64,000 nt of DNA from Termitomyces sp. T153 (taxonomy: Eukaryota > Basidiomycota > Agaricomycetes > Agaricales > Lyophyllaceae): the NCBI GenBank assembly GCA_018296165.2, contig JACKQL020000024.1, positions 186,001-250,000 of the forward strand, read 5' to 3'. Position 1 is the first letter of the stretch; each line of letters starts with the position of its first letter. Shown piece after piece: positions 35,290-46,070 of this stretch. The notes below the pieces were generated by a model. It saw only the letters and a list, made by a program, of their open reading frames with translations. It searched no databases and was not told where the DNA came from. A program made the translations under genes and the position numbers.

Positions 35290-36534
35290 GAGTGGGTGTG
35301 GGATCACCTTCATCAGGATAAAGAAAAGTGCAACTCACCAAACTTTGGTGCCCAATTGCAAATTTTGTACTGGTGCAGCACTGGTATTTGAAGATCAGCT
35401 TGTTCATGCCTTTGTCTCTGCCAGATGGTCTTAGAATTCAATCATGGAAACTGAAGTCATCAAGCTCTTTCATGATTATGTAACTGGTGCATGTCTTCCT
35501 GGCATGATAAGCTGTCTGGACCCATTCTCCAATGTCCTGTGGTTTGAATTGAAAGTGAACTCCAAAAGATGTTCAAGGATGAGTACTCAACAATGGTGAA
35601 TGATGGATGGAAGGATGTCTTGAGGAAGCACATCATGGGCTTCATGTTTACAGTCAATGGAAAGATATGACTTCATTTATCATAAATCTAATATGATACT
35701 GAACAAATAGAAAGCATATTTGACCCATTTGTATGATCAGTCCTCAGAGCATAAGATGGGTGAAAACCTTGCTAAGCTCATGGAGAGTGAGCTTGAATAT
35801 TTAAGATCAATTGGTGTTTTTATTTATTTTATTATTTTCTGTTATTTTTAAGGGAGCATTGAGGCATGCCCTATGTCCTCCTCCTGCAGTATGTACAGGT
35901 GTGATTTATAGACACTCATAAGGTACCCTGGCCCAAAGCCTTTTTAAGCCTGCCAGTTATGCCTTGTAGCCAATTTACTACAGTTTGATCCTGTCAGAGT
36001 TCATACAGCCCTCACATAAGATCCTCCACTATTTGCCATTAATGTGCCATTCCTACTAATACCTGATATTGCACTCTGGATTGCTTACCAAGGCAGCTCA
36101 CCCCCTTGGCATGGGTCATAACTCTCATCCCTGATCCTGGACCCTACTTTGTTGAGCACAGTGATCCAGTGAAAGTTATCAGAGTTGCTGGAAATGATTG
36201 AGGAGATGAGCAAAAGGCTTGCTGTCTCATTTAGGAAAAATTCTTGTTTCTGCTTGCTGGAGTCACCAGGTATGTCTAAGTGTATTCAAGGGATGATGCA
36301 TACAGAATTCTCAAACTTCTACAGATTCCACTAAATGTTGTGGACTGTAAAAAAGGCAAATCCTATTATTTCAAAAGTTATGGATGAGTCTGCAGAGGTT
36401 GTAAAATAGTTTAATAACATTCACATGCTCTTGGAATGTTCAACAAGGAGCAACTGGATATTCATAAGCATATGTTTGCTCTCATCTTTGCTGTTTTAAC
36501 ATGTTGGACTCTGCTGTTGTCTCAAATGCCTTTT
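35290..36534 (+). pseudogene. hAT-like transposase remnant (BED-type finger and DUF659-like domain)
   Basis: Plus-strand pieces: WDHFHQDKEKCNSPNFGAQ (BED-finger-like, near 35300), VNDGWKDVLRKHIMGFMFTV...DFIYHK, LYDQSSEHKMGENLAKLMES (DUF659-like, 35590-35800), then after an inserted repeat LEMIEEMSKRL, VMDESAEVVK and MFNKEQLDIHKHMFALIF (near 36440). The last piece matches the FNNHSHALGMLNKEQL block of agaricomycete hAT proteins. The right end is cut by the copia LTR at 36535. Confidence 0.6.
35830..36170 (+). repeat. 5'-truncated copy of the SINE-like repeat, inside the hAT remnant
   Basis: It shares AATATGTACAGG-type and TTTACTACAGTTTGATC blocks and GGCATGGGTCATAA...GACCCTAC with 19845-20165 in the same orientation, at about 80% identity by eye. 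The tRNA-like head is absent. It separates DUF659-like codons from the following hAT block. Confidence 0.7.
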
Positions 36535-36905
36535 TGTTGAAGACAGGCAAAGCACAGGGGACTGAATAGTCACTAAAGCTGAAGTCCAGAGTCAGAAACT
36601 GAGTGTATTGAAGTGTAACACACTAACCTGAAGTCCAGAGTCAGAAACTGAGTGGGGACTTCAGGCTTCTACATTATCTATATATACTGTAATGTAACTG
36701 AATAGAAGAGAATCCATGTGATTGAATTGAATAGAGAGACAATCACATGGAAGTGAATTGAATAGAAAGACAATCACATGAAAGTGAATTGAATAGAAAG
36801 ACAATCACATGGAAGTGAATTGAATAGGAAGACAATCACATGGAAGGTACATGTGATTGAATTGAATAGAAAGATAATCACATGGAAGGTACATGTGATT
36901 GAATT
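36535..36905 (-). repeat. 3' LTR of the copia element
   Basis: Plus strand TGTTGAAGACAGG...GATTGAATTC. It holds a tandem array of GAATTGAATAGAAAGACAATCACATG units (about 31-40 bp) at 36715-36900. Its inner end meets the polypurine tract. The left flank is the hAT remnant. Confidence 0.85.
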
Positions 36906-36941
36906 CCCCCCTGATCCAGTCAATCTCCAAGCTTGAATAAG

Positions 36942-39900
36942 CTAGTAAATCCCCATTCCCTGTCTGCAGAATTCCATTTTGAGTAGAGGAAGTGGTTTTG
37001 TGAGTAGATCTGCCACTTGTTCTGTTCCAGGAATATGATGAGGAATCAATTTCTGCTGATCAACTGCATCTCTGAGCCAATAGAAGCTGAGGTCAAGCAG
37101 ATTGATTGTCAATCAGCATGGGAGATGGAGCAGTAGAAGAGTATCCCATTTCATGTAGAATATTCCGCATCCAGATGATTTCTTTGCCAGCTTCTACAGC
37201 AGCAATGTATTCTGCTTCAGTTGTGGATAAGGCAACAACTGATTGAAGCTTGCTACTCCATCCAATAGCTCCACCACCAATTGTAGTTAGATAACCACTA
37301 GTAGAGCGGCCGGAATCAGGACAATCTCCATGTGAGGCATCACAGAATGTAGTAAAGGGTTGAATGCCAGTGTCAGCATTAAAATGGAGTCTATAATCCA
37401 TTGTGCCTTTGCAATAGCGTAATAAATGCTTGACTGCAGCCCAATGCTTGGGTCCTGGACAGGAATTGAAGCGTCCAAGGCATGAGACTGCATAAGCAAT
37501 ATCTGGCCTTGTCATAGTAGCCAAATACTGCAGTGAACCAATTGCATTTAAATAAGGCACATTGCTCATCTCCTCCTCTTCTGCTTCATTCTGTGCTGTC
37601 ATGGCTTTAGAGAGTTTGATTCCAGGTGTCATTGGAGTAGATACTGGATTGCAATCGCTCATTTTATAGCACTCCAACATGTCAACAATGTATTGACGTT
37701 GTGAGAGTGAGATAGAGCATTTAGAGCGGTTTCTGTGTATCTGAACACCTAGAAGGAAGTGGGAAGGGCCCAAGTCATGGATTTTGAAGTGCTTTTTGAG
37801 GTCATCAACAGCAGAGTCAAGTGCAGCAGTAGATTTTGAAGCAAGTGTAATGTCATCAATATAGATGAGCACAATGATCTTGACTTCTCCTCTGATATAG
37901 AGATAGATAGAGCGGTCAGATTCAAGTCTTTTGAAGCCCATTGATGATAATGCTCCATGTAGCTTCTTGTTCCACTGCCTGCCTGCTTGTTTTAGACCAT
38001 AAAGTGAGTACCTTCTTTCCATTCTGAAACCCCTCTGGTTGAAGCATATAGATATCTTCTTCCAGATCTCCATTGGGGAAAGCAGAAGTGACATCCACAG
38101 AGCGCAATTCCATGTCCTCTATGCCAGCAATAGCAAGGATGAGGCGCAAATATGCAGGTCGAAATGTTGGTGCAAAAACTTCATTATCATCAATGCCAGG
38201 ACGTTGTGCATAACCCTTTGCAACAAGTCTAGCTTTAAAGCGCTCAATTGAGCCATCTGCATTGTGCTTGATGCGAAACACCCATCCACAGCCAATTGCT
38301 TTCTTGCCTTCAGGCAAGTCACACTCCTCCCAAGTCCCATTAGCTACCAATGAGATATACTCATCAACTGCAGCTTGATACCACTTCTCAGCATCCACAG
38401 ACTTCATAGCTTGCTTGAATGTCCTAGGATCTGAAGAAGTAGCCATTCCAGCAAATTGAACATCCTCAAAACCAGGGTCAAGTGGTTCTGGATCAGGTTC
38501 AAGATCAGACCCCAGATCCAATTCAGCTTGGACTTGCTCTTCTTCCTCATCAGAACTGTCCTGGACTGGTTCCTGATGTTGTACTACCCACCAATCTCTT
38601 GGAGGCTGTACATTGCGTTTAGAGCGTCTCAGAGCAAGGGGAGGTGATGGAGAAGCAGGAATTTGAGCTGGTGGTTGATCTGGTAGCTGAGCTGAATGGT
38701 GTCTAGCTTGATTTGGGTGAGGTCTAGGAGGTGCTGGAGCAGCTGGTGGTGGTGTTATAGGGCGTGCAGGTATAGGAAGCTTAGGATGTGCAGGAGGTAT
38801 AGCTGGCACTTGGAGAACAAATCGTTCTTCCTCTTCATTTTTAAGAGCAGGTAACTCAAACACTGCACTTTGATTGGGAGATGCACTTTTAGGTAGGACT
38901 GATAGATCCACAGGTAGTAAAGGAGGTGTAGGAGGTATTACTGGCCTAGTTAAGCGCAAACCAGGCAATAAGCGTTCATCAAACTCTGCTCTTTCAGAAA
39001 TTACAGTCTTCTTGGTCTCAGAATTGTAAAATAACCATCCTTTATAACCAGGATATCCAATGAAGATGCATTTTTCCATGTGAGACTGTAAAGAGTTGCG
39101 CTTATCCCTTTGTATATAGACATATGCTCTACATCCCCAGACTCTGAGATAAGAGACATTTGGTTTATGCTTGTACCATCCCTCATAAGGAGTAATTGAC
39201 TGAGATGCAGTTGGAAGTCAATTCAGAATGTGAATCTGAGCATGAAGGCAATGTGCCCAGAATGAGGCTGGTAGACCTGATTCATTGAGCATTGCAGTGA
39301 TGTCCTCAGAGAGCGTTCTATTTGCTCTCTCAGCAACACCATTCTGCTGAGGTCTGTTGCAAGTTGTGTGCCTCCTTCTGATTCCACAAGCATCAGTGTA
39401 TGCAATAAACTCCTTTGACATGTACTCTCCACCTTTATCATCTTGTATAGCCTTGATTTTGGCATCTAGAGCATTCTCTGCATAAGCTTTGAATGTCTTA
39501 AAGGCATTGAATGCTTCACTTTTCTTCTTCAGAGCCATAGCAGCTTTAAAGCTTGTGCAATCATCAATGAATGTGATCCAATAACGATAGCCCCCCATTG
39601 CAGTGACTGGAAGAGGGCCATGTACATCACTGTGGATCAATTCTAATGGTTTAGATGCATGACTACTGGAAGAAGGAAAAGGATTAGAGCGCATTTTGCC
39701 AGCCAAACAAGGTTCACAGATGGGATCAGGCTTTGCAGCAGAATTCAAGTCCAAACCAACTACCAACTTGTTATTGATCATCTTTTTGACATCAGCATAG
39801 TTATGATGAGCAAATCTGCGATGCCAAAGTGTCAGATCAAGTGTTAATGTGCTGGTAAGATGAGCAGACTCCAAAATAGGTGCAGTACAACCATCCAAAT

Positions 39901-41118
39901 AAGCAGAATTATTGGAGTTGATTGTAGCACAGAATAACTCTTTTCCATTCAACCAGAAATGCATGGCTTGTTTGTCAATATGAATGTTGTAGCCTTTGTT
40001 TCTGGTCAAATATATGCAGGACAAGAGATTATTTCGAAGTAATGAAACATGAAAGACTCTGTGGAACTCTAAAGACCGGATTTTCTTCCCATTTACAACT
40101 GGATGGAATACAACTGTTCCAATCCCAGCTGAGTAAACAATGCTGTTGTCAGCTAACCTGACTGGAGTGTGATAGGGAGCATAATTATGGACCCAATTTC
40201 AATGTGGGGTCATGTGGCAAGTGGCTCCTGAGTCTACAATCCAATTGAAGTCAGCTTCAGGTTGTATAGGAAGAGAGGGATCTGAATGATCCAGTAAACA
40301 AGTACTTGCATTTCTAGCAAATTCTGCATCATCTTTCTTGGACTTGTCATCATTGAAAGCTGCATTAGCTTGCTCCTGGCCCTTTCTGCCTCTTTTGTTG
40401 CGAAATTTTGTCTGCTGCTTTGCTTGCTGCTGAGCTGCTTTGTATTTGTAGCAATTAGCTTGTGTATGGCCTTGCAAGGTGCAAAAGTCACAGGTAACTT
40501 TGGCTAATGCAGTACTCATAGCAATTATAGCAGCAGCAGACTCATCAGAGTGACGACGACGTTGTGTTTCTTCTGTAACAAAGGCCTGATGGATTTTGGC
40601 CTTGTCAAGGTCATCTTTGAGAAGGAGAGTGGATACAAATGCTGAGAAATCATCAGGAAGCGCTCTTATCAATGCCATAGATGCTAGTTCATTGTCTAAT
40701 TTGGCAATATCAAAGTCTTTTGGGTGCAAATCCTGAATTTTCTTCATTGCAGTCTCAACTCTGTTGATTAGAGTCTGCAAATTCTCCTCCTCTCCTTTTC
40801 TAATAGAGAACAAAGTCATCATAGGCATTAAAGCGTGTGCCAGGGCGTTGCTGCATGTGTATCTGCTTCAAAGCTTCCCACATCTTGTCTAGTTGGTCTT
40901 TATAATCATTGAGATGGATTCTTTGATCATCCCCCACCATCAAATAAATCAGACCAGATGCAACATTAGCCTCTTTCTGCCATTCTCTGTATTCTCTTTT
41001 TTCCTCTGATGTAGGATTTTCAGAGAGCCAAAGAAGGCATGGAGATAGGCATCCAGGCAACCCATGAGTTATAGTTGTGGGAATTGAGTTTGGTGAAGGT
41101 TGGAATAGATGTAGGCAT
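36942..41118 (-). pseudogene. Copia Gag-Pol polyprotein, multiply broken
   Basis: Order: Gag (MPTSIPTFTKLNSHNYNSW at 41118; QRPGTRFNAYDD; NLQTLINRVETAMKKI), zinc knuckle CDFCTLQGHTQANCY, protease VDSGATCHMT, GAG-pre-integrase LWHRRFAHHNYADV, integrase (HSDVHGPLPV, DDKGGEYMSKEF, NGVAERANRTL), RT (GCGWVFRIKHNADGS, VDVTSAFPNGDLEEDIYM, SLYGLKQAGRQWNK, YIDDITLASKS), RNase H (CDASHGD, TTEAEYIAAVEAGKE) and tail IPGTEQVADLLTKPL to the TAG at 36942-36944. Lesions: two frameshifts in Gag, TGA for arginine after CHMTPH and after HILN, an indel between EGFQNGKK and YSLYGLKQ, and a deletion after DNQSA. It cannot make a full polyprotein. Confidence 0.9.
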
Positions 41119-41540
41119 GTTGGAAGAGGTGATTTGGAGTGTAGATTGAATAATAAAGTGTGGAGTTGCAGAATGCAGTCAAAAATGCATTTGAAAGTGC
41201 TTTAAAAGCAATAATAGAGTGCTAAGGTCTGGTGTGCCAGAAGGAATACAGCCACAATCCAGTCAAACTGGCAGGGTTCCTGCAAGGTCCTCAGGAGTGG
41301 TGCAGCAAGAAGGTGAGGTATAGTAAAGCTAACTAACTAACTGCAGACTCTGCAATTGTAACACCTCCCAGTTAGGTGTGTCAGGCTTCACTGGCGAGAT
41401 AAAGCAGCCCCACTTAAGGGTCACTACCCAATAGTTCAGAGTCTATGTATCTAAAGGAGCTGCAACCACTATAAGGACTATAGCACAGACACAAAGCAAA
41501 TCAAAATGACAAAAACTTCGGACTAAAGCTTTAGAGGCCG

Positions 41541-41552
41541 GGGCCCATAACC
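41541..41552 (-). other. Primer-binding site matching the initiator tRNA-Met anticodon arm
   Basis: The minus strand reads GGTTATGGGCCC directly after the LTR terminus CAACA. The plus strand GGGCCCATAACC is the conserved anticodon-loop sequence of eukaryotic initiator tRNA-Met (CAT anticodon). Priming by an internal half-tRNA is known for Drosophila copia. Confidence 0.75.
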
Positions 41553-41923
41553 TGTTGAAGACAGGCAAAGCACAGGGGACTGAATAGTCACTAAAGCTGA
41601 AGTCCAGAGTCAGAAACTGAGTGTATTGAAGTGTAACACACTAACCTGAAGTCCAGAGTCAGAAACTGAGTGGGGACTTCAGGCTTCTACATTATCTATA
41701 TATACTGTAATGTAACTGAATAGAAGAGAATCCATGTGATTGAATTGAATAGAGAGACAATCACATGGAAGTGAATTGAATAGAAAGACAATCACATGAA
41801 AGTGAATTGAATAGAAAGACAATCACATGGAAGTGAATTGAATAGGAAGACAATCACATGGAAGGTACATGTGATTGAATTGAATAGAAAGATAATCACA
41901 TGGAAGGTACATGTGATTGAATT
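41553..41923 (-). repeat. 5' LTR of the copia element (shared with the tandem partial copy)
   Basis: The sequence is the same as 36535-36905 at an offset of 5,018 bp. The primer-binding site adjoins its left edge, and a second polypurine tract with RNase H coding adjoins its right edge. Confidence 0.85.
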
Positions 41924-42481
41924 CCCCCCTGATCCAGTCAATCTCCAAGCTTGAATAAGCTAGTAAATCCCCATTCCCTGTCTGCAGAATTCCATTTTGA
42001 GTAGAGGAAGTGGTTTTGTGAGTAGATCTGCCACTTGTTCTGTTCCAGGAATATGATGAGGAATCAATTTCTGCTGATCAACTGCATCTCTGAGCCAATA
42101 GAAGCTGAGGTCAAGCAGATTGATTGTCAATCAGCATGGGAGATGGAGCAGTAGAAGAGTATCCCATTTCATGTAGAATATTCCGCATCCAGATGATTTC
42201 TTTGCCAGCTTCTACAGCAGCAATGTATTCTGCTTCAGTTGTGGATAAGGCAACAACTGATTGAAGCTTGCTACTCCATCCAATAGCTCCACCACCAATT
42301 GTAGTTAGATAACCACTAGTAGAGTGGCCGGAATCAGGACAATCTCCATGTGAGGCATCACAGAATGTAGTAAAGGGTTGAATGCCAGTGTCAGCATTAA
42401 AATGGAGTCTATAATCCATTGTGCCTTTGCAATAGCGTAATAAATGCTTGACTGCAGCCCAATGCTTGGGTCCTGGACAGG
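41924..42481 (-). pseudogene. Tandem partial copy of the copia 3' end (RNase H and polypurine tract)
   Basis: The block 41553-42481 repeats 36535-37463. I found one difference: C at 37307 versus T at 42325, a CpG change turning SGRSTSGY into SGHSTSGY. It carries the same DNQSA deletion. It ends at GGACAG, where a piece of LTR-like GATTGAATTGAATAG sequence begins (42482-42530). Confidence 0.85.
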
Positions 42482-43439
42482 GATTGAATTGAATAGAAAG
42501 ATAATCACATGGAAGCTACATGTGATTGAATTCAATAGAAATGAAAGGAAACGTAAACATGTGTTGAATGAACTTGGAGTGAATGCTGATCATCCATAGT
42601 AGAATGCAATAAGCAATTCTAACACCCTGAGCTTGCTTGCTTGGCCCTGCCTCTGGAGATGCCCTCTACTTACCCTTGTCATGTGCTGTGGGGGCCCCTT
42701 CCCTCCCACTTTATCAACAACCACTGATGTGCTCCTATGCCACCTAGTGCCATGCAGTAAACTTAAAAAGAGAACCTAACACTAGTCACTAGATAGGGTA
42801 GCTGGCAGTAAGAAGTTAATATAGTTGAGGGCAAGTCAGTAACCATCCCAGAAAAACAAGAGCAAGTGTGGTGATGAAGTGTGCAGGAGAAAGAGTCACT
42901 ATCACTAGCCTAAGTCGCAAGGTGGTAATGGGAAGTTGCTCAGTTGCTAGCATTGCTGAGTCGGGATAATGCTAAGGGCACCTGCAGTTGGTACCACACT
43001 AAGTCAAAGTTGAAGTTGGCAAGACTTGTTGCTAAGTTGTTGTCAATGGAGAGTGAGGGACAGAGTAAGCAATACAGGCAAAATGAGATCTCAAGATGGT
43101 AAGCTTAGAGATAGAAGGGTTTGATTCAAGGGAATTGGATTCAATATATGGTGAGTGTCTATGTACAGGCAATATTTATATGGTTCAAAAGTATAGTATG
43201 GAAAAGTAAGCAAGTAGTTGCCACTAGCAACGATGTCTGCCAAAGTGTTTATGGTTCATATGAGGCATCAATCTGTAATTAAGTAAAAACTATAAGAGTC
43301 TATGTGGCATATAATTGCAATAAATCTCAAAAAGAGCGTGTAGATGCCATTCAAGTATGTTTGTAAGCTTAACAAGAAAAATGTTAAGTAAGAAATTACA
43401 TGGCTGGCAATATGTCTATATATGGGAGAAGAAAGCCAC
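42482..43439. other. LTR-related fragments, no gene
   Basis: 42482-42530 repeats the outer end of the copia LTR. About 42730-42870 is the inverse of about 45180-45310 (shared blocks CTGGCAGTAAGAAGTTAA and GAACCTAACACTAGTCACTA). No coding frame is recognised in the rest. Confidence 0.5.
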
Positions 43440-44747
43440 ATTATCACCAAGGAGTCGCTAACAATCATTGCTAAGAAAGGTTTCAGCCTTGTTGTTTTAA
43501 GCCAAAAGTCCAGACTCCACATAATGTTCATCATGATTGGTAAGTCTTGTGGTCACTAAAGTTCTATGCAAAGGCTACATTGTTCCAAACCTTGGGGCTA
43601 GGCCTCACATGCTGAGTGTCATGACTTGTGCCACATTAAAATAATTAGCTGCTGCAAAGTCCAAAATGCTAAAAATAGTGCTCAGCAACAAATGAGTCTT
43701 ATCACCACCCCACACTACCCCTGCCCTCTACTCCAGAGCCCCACCCCAACACCTTTCCCCTCCACTCTTCCTCCACCCCTTCCCTCTGCCCACCCCATGA
43801 AGGCCTGACCTTCATCAACGACCACCCCACACTACCTCCACCTACTCCAGAGCCCTGCTCTGACACCTTGCCCCTCCACCCTTCCTCCAGCTGCACTGCA
43901 ACCCACTCTCAATCCCAACTCTGCTCTGCAGCAACACAGGCAGCATGCTGACTCAATGTGACAGAGCACTTTTCATGCTGCAAACAACATGGGAGACACA
44001 CTGACATGTTCTGCTGCAACCCTGGCACAGGCTCCTCAAACTTGCATTGCTCCTCCCATCAAGTGCAAGGCACACACTATGAGGATGAGTTAGCTCTGAC
44101 AGGGTGTTACCATACTAGTTGCTCACCAGGGCCACCACCTGGCACTTGAGGGTCAGAGGACCCCTTACCCACCCCATGGCCTCCACAAACTGCTCCAGTG
44201 TCACCTCCACCTGCACAACCCTATAGGCCATAGGAACAGGTTGGACCACTCCTGGACCAAGGCTGGGCCTGGAGTGCAAGGCAGGGGCCACCCCTGCTGC
44301 CAACTGCACTGGGACTTTGCCCAACAAAAACCCCAAAGGACCTGCCATGGTCACAGACAACTCTGTTGAGGCCCAGTAAGTAATTCCAGAATGCAAGGGG
44401 CAGAGTCACACTCATGACTACAATACATTGCCTCTACTTGCTTGCAATTCCAACATTCCTCAGACTCCTCAGAAGTGGGAGAGTCAGAAGATGCAGATGG
44501 AGATCACACTGATGGGGAATAGGCAGAGGAAGACATGGGAGAAGTCTGAAGGCTCCAGGGTGCATCCTAACCCTTTTCAATTTTTCAAAGAAGCTTCTTG
44601 GGTGACAATTCTGCTTTGACTTTGTTACCCACACCACCAATGTTCCTGCAGTTTGATCAAGATTGCTTATGCTTTGATTCCCATGCCCCCACCAATCCCC
44701 AACTCATGCCCCATGTCTTGAGAGTCTTGATGCTGAAGGGGGGATGA
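43440..44747 (+). mobile_element. Internal region of a second large-LTR element
   Basis: The 5' part (43450-43700) matches 20930-21190 and the 3' part (44100-44747) matches 14980-15656, including the closing polypurine tract TGCTGAAGGGGGG. Together these copies define a family with a short internal region lacking pol. A degenerate direct duplication lies at 43702-43773 and 43821-43890. No intact ORF was found. Confidence 0.6.
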
Positions 44748-46070
44748 TGTCACAATCCACTCCTGCACCTCTAGACCTCCCCTCAGGACACCCCACCTTC
44801 CCAGAATACTCCTCAACATTCCCCCCCAACTCACCCCAACCTTTGTTAACCCATGGCATCCACCCCAGCTAACTCCAATGCTTCCTTGGCAAATTCTGAC
44901 AACCCCCTGGCAATTCCCAACACATCTCCTGTAGGCCTCCTCAGCCTCCCCTCTAGCTGACAAGGCTCCAGAGCCTCTTCAACACTCCCCTTGACACAGA
45001 TGCACCTCATTAAACTGCCCCCGCAACCTACATGACCCCTCTGGAGTTTCTCAATGACTGTGGGATGGACTGTGTTTCCATCAGAATATCACTGTGGCCT
45101 GCCCTCCAATCATAACACCCATCAACCCTGTGTGGCCTTTTAACTTCACCTTATAACACAGCAATTGCTCTCGTTCTCTGGGACAGTTACTGACTTGCCT
45201 CCAACCATTAACTTCCTACTGCCAGCTACCCTATTTAGTGACTAGTGTTAGGTTCTCTTTTTAGGTTTCCTGCACAGCACTAGGCAGCATAGGAGCACAT
45301 CAACATAGTCCATCCCACAATTGTCAGGGAACTCTGGAGGAGTCATGTAGGTCATAGGGGTGGTTAAATGAGGTGTGTCTGTGTCAAGGAAAGTGTTGGA
45401 GAGGCTTTGGGGCCTCATAAGCTAGTGGCGGGGCTGAGGAGGCCTGCAGGGGATGTGTCAGTGTTTGCCAGAGAGTTGTCAGGGTTTGCTGGAGAAGCAT
45501 TGGAGTTAGCTGGAGTGGGCACCATGGATTGATAAAGGTTGGGGTGAGTTGGAGGAATGTTGGGGAGTGTTCCAGGGAGGCGAGGTGTCCTGGGGGGAGG
45601 TCCAGAGGTGCAGGAGTGGGTCATGACATAGGAGGTTCAGAGGTGTGGGAGTGGGCTGTGACAATGTACTCTGCAGGTTCCATCATTTCCCTTACCCTTT
45701 CCAAAGCCCCAGGCCCCTCCAACACCAGGTACATGTCACTAACTCACCCCTGCAACCTACACAACCACTCCAGAACTCCTCAATAACTATGGAGCAGACT
45801 GCATTCTCATCAGATTCCATCAGAATGTTACCATGGCCTGCCATCCAATCAGAGCCAACATCCATTGACCCTGCATGGCTCCAATGAGCTCCATCATTGC
45901 ACCCTCAGTCCCCAGAGGAAGTCCAATAGTTAGTATATAAGGCATAGAGTAGCATCTGTTACCTTAGTCTTGATATTGCTTTACTTGGTTCTCTGTCTCT
46001 GTGTCGTGTTTCTTTTCTGTTACATTTCCTGGTCTTGTCTGTGTTTCCATTTTTAGCCGAGATCATATCA
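44748..46070. repeat. Cluster of large-LTR fragments in both orientations
   Basis: A plus-strand LTR starts TGTCACAATCC at 44748 after the polypurine tract and runs to about 45310. The stretch 45306-45629 is an inverted copy of its first part (GACACAGACACACCTCAT-like, CCTCCTCAGCC) and ends TCATGACA like other LTR termini. From 45660 to 46070 another plus fragment carries the promoter block GTATATAAG...AGAGTAGCATC...TCTTGATATTG. The cluster looks like repeated insertion or recombination of LTRs. Confidence 0.6.

Larger units (their letters stand above)
36535..41923 (-). mobile_element. Ty1/copia retrotransposon with LTRs that look identical
   Basis: The left LTR is 36535-36905 and the right LTR 41553-41923 (about 371 bp each, no difference found by eye). 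The coding strand is minus: primer-binding site next to the right LTR, Gag at about 41118-40250, then protease, integrase and RT/RNase H to 36942, and an AGGGGGGAA polypurine tract against the left LTR. Despite the young LTRs, the ORF is defective. A second, partial copy follows in tandem (41924-42481). Confidence 0.9.
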
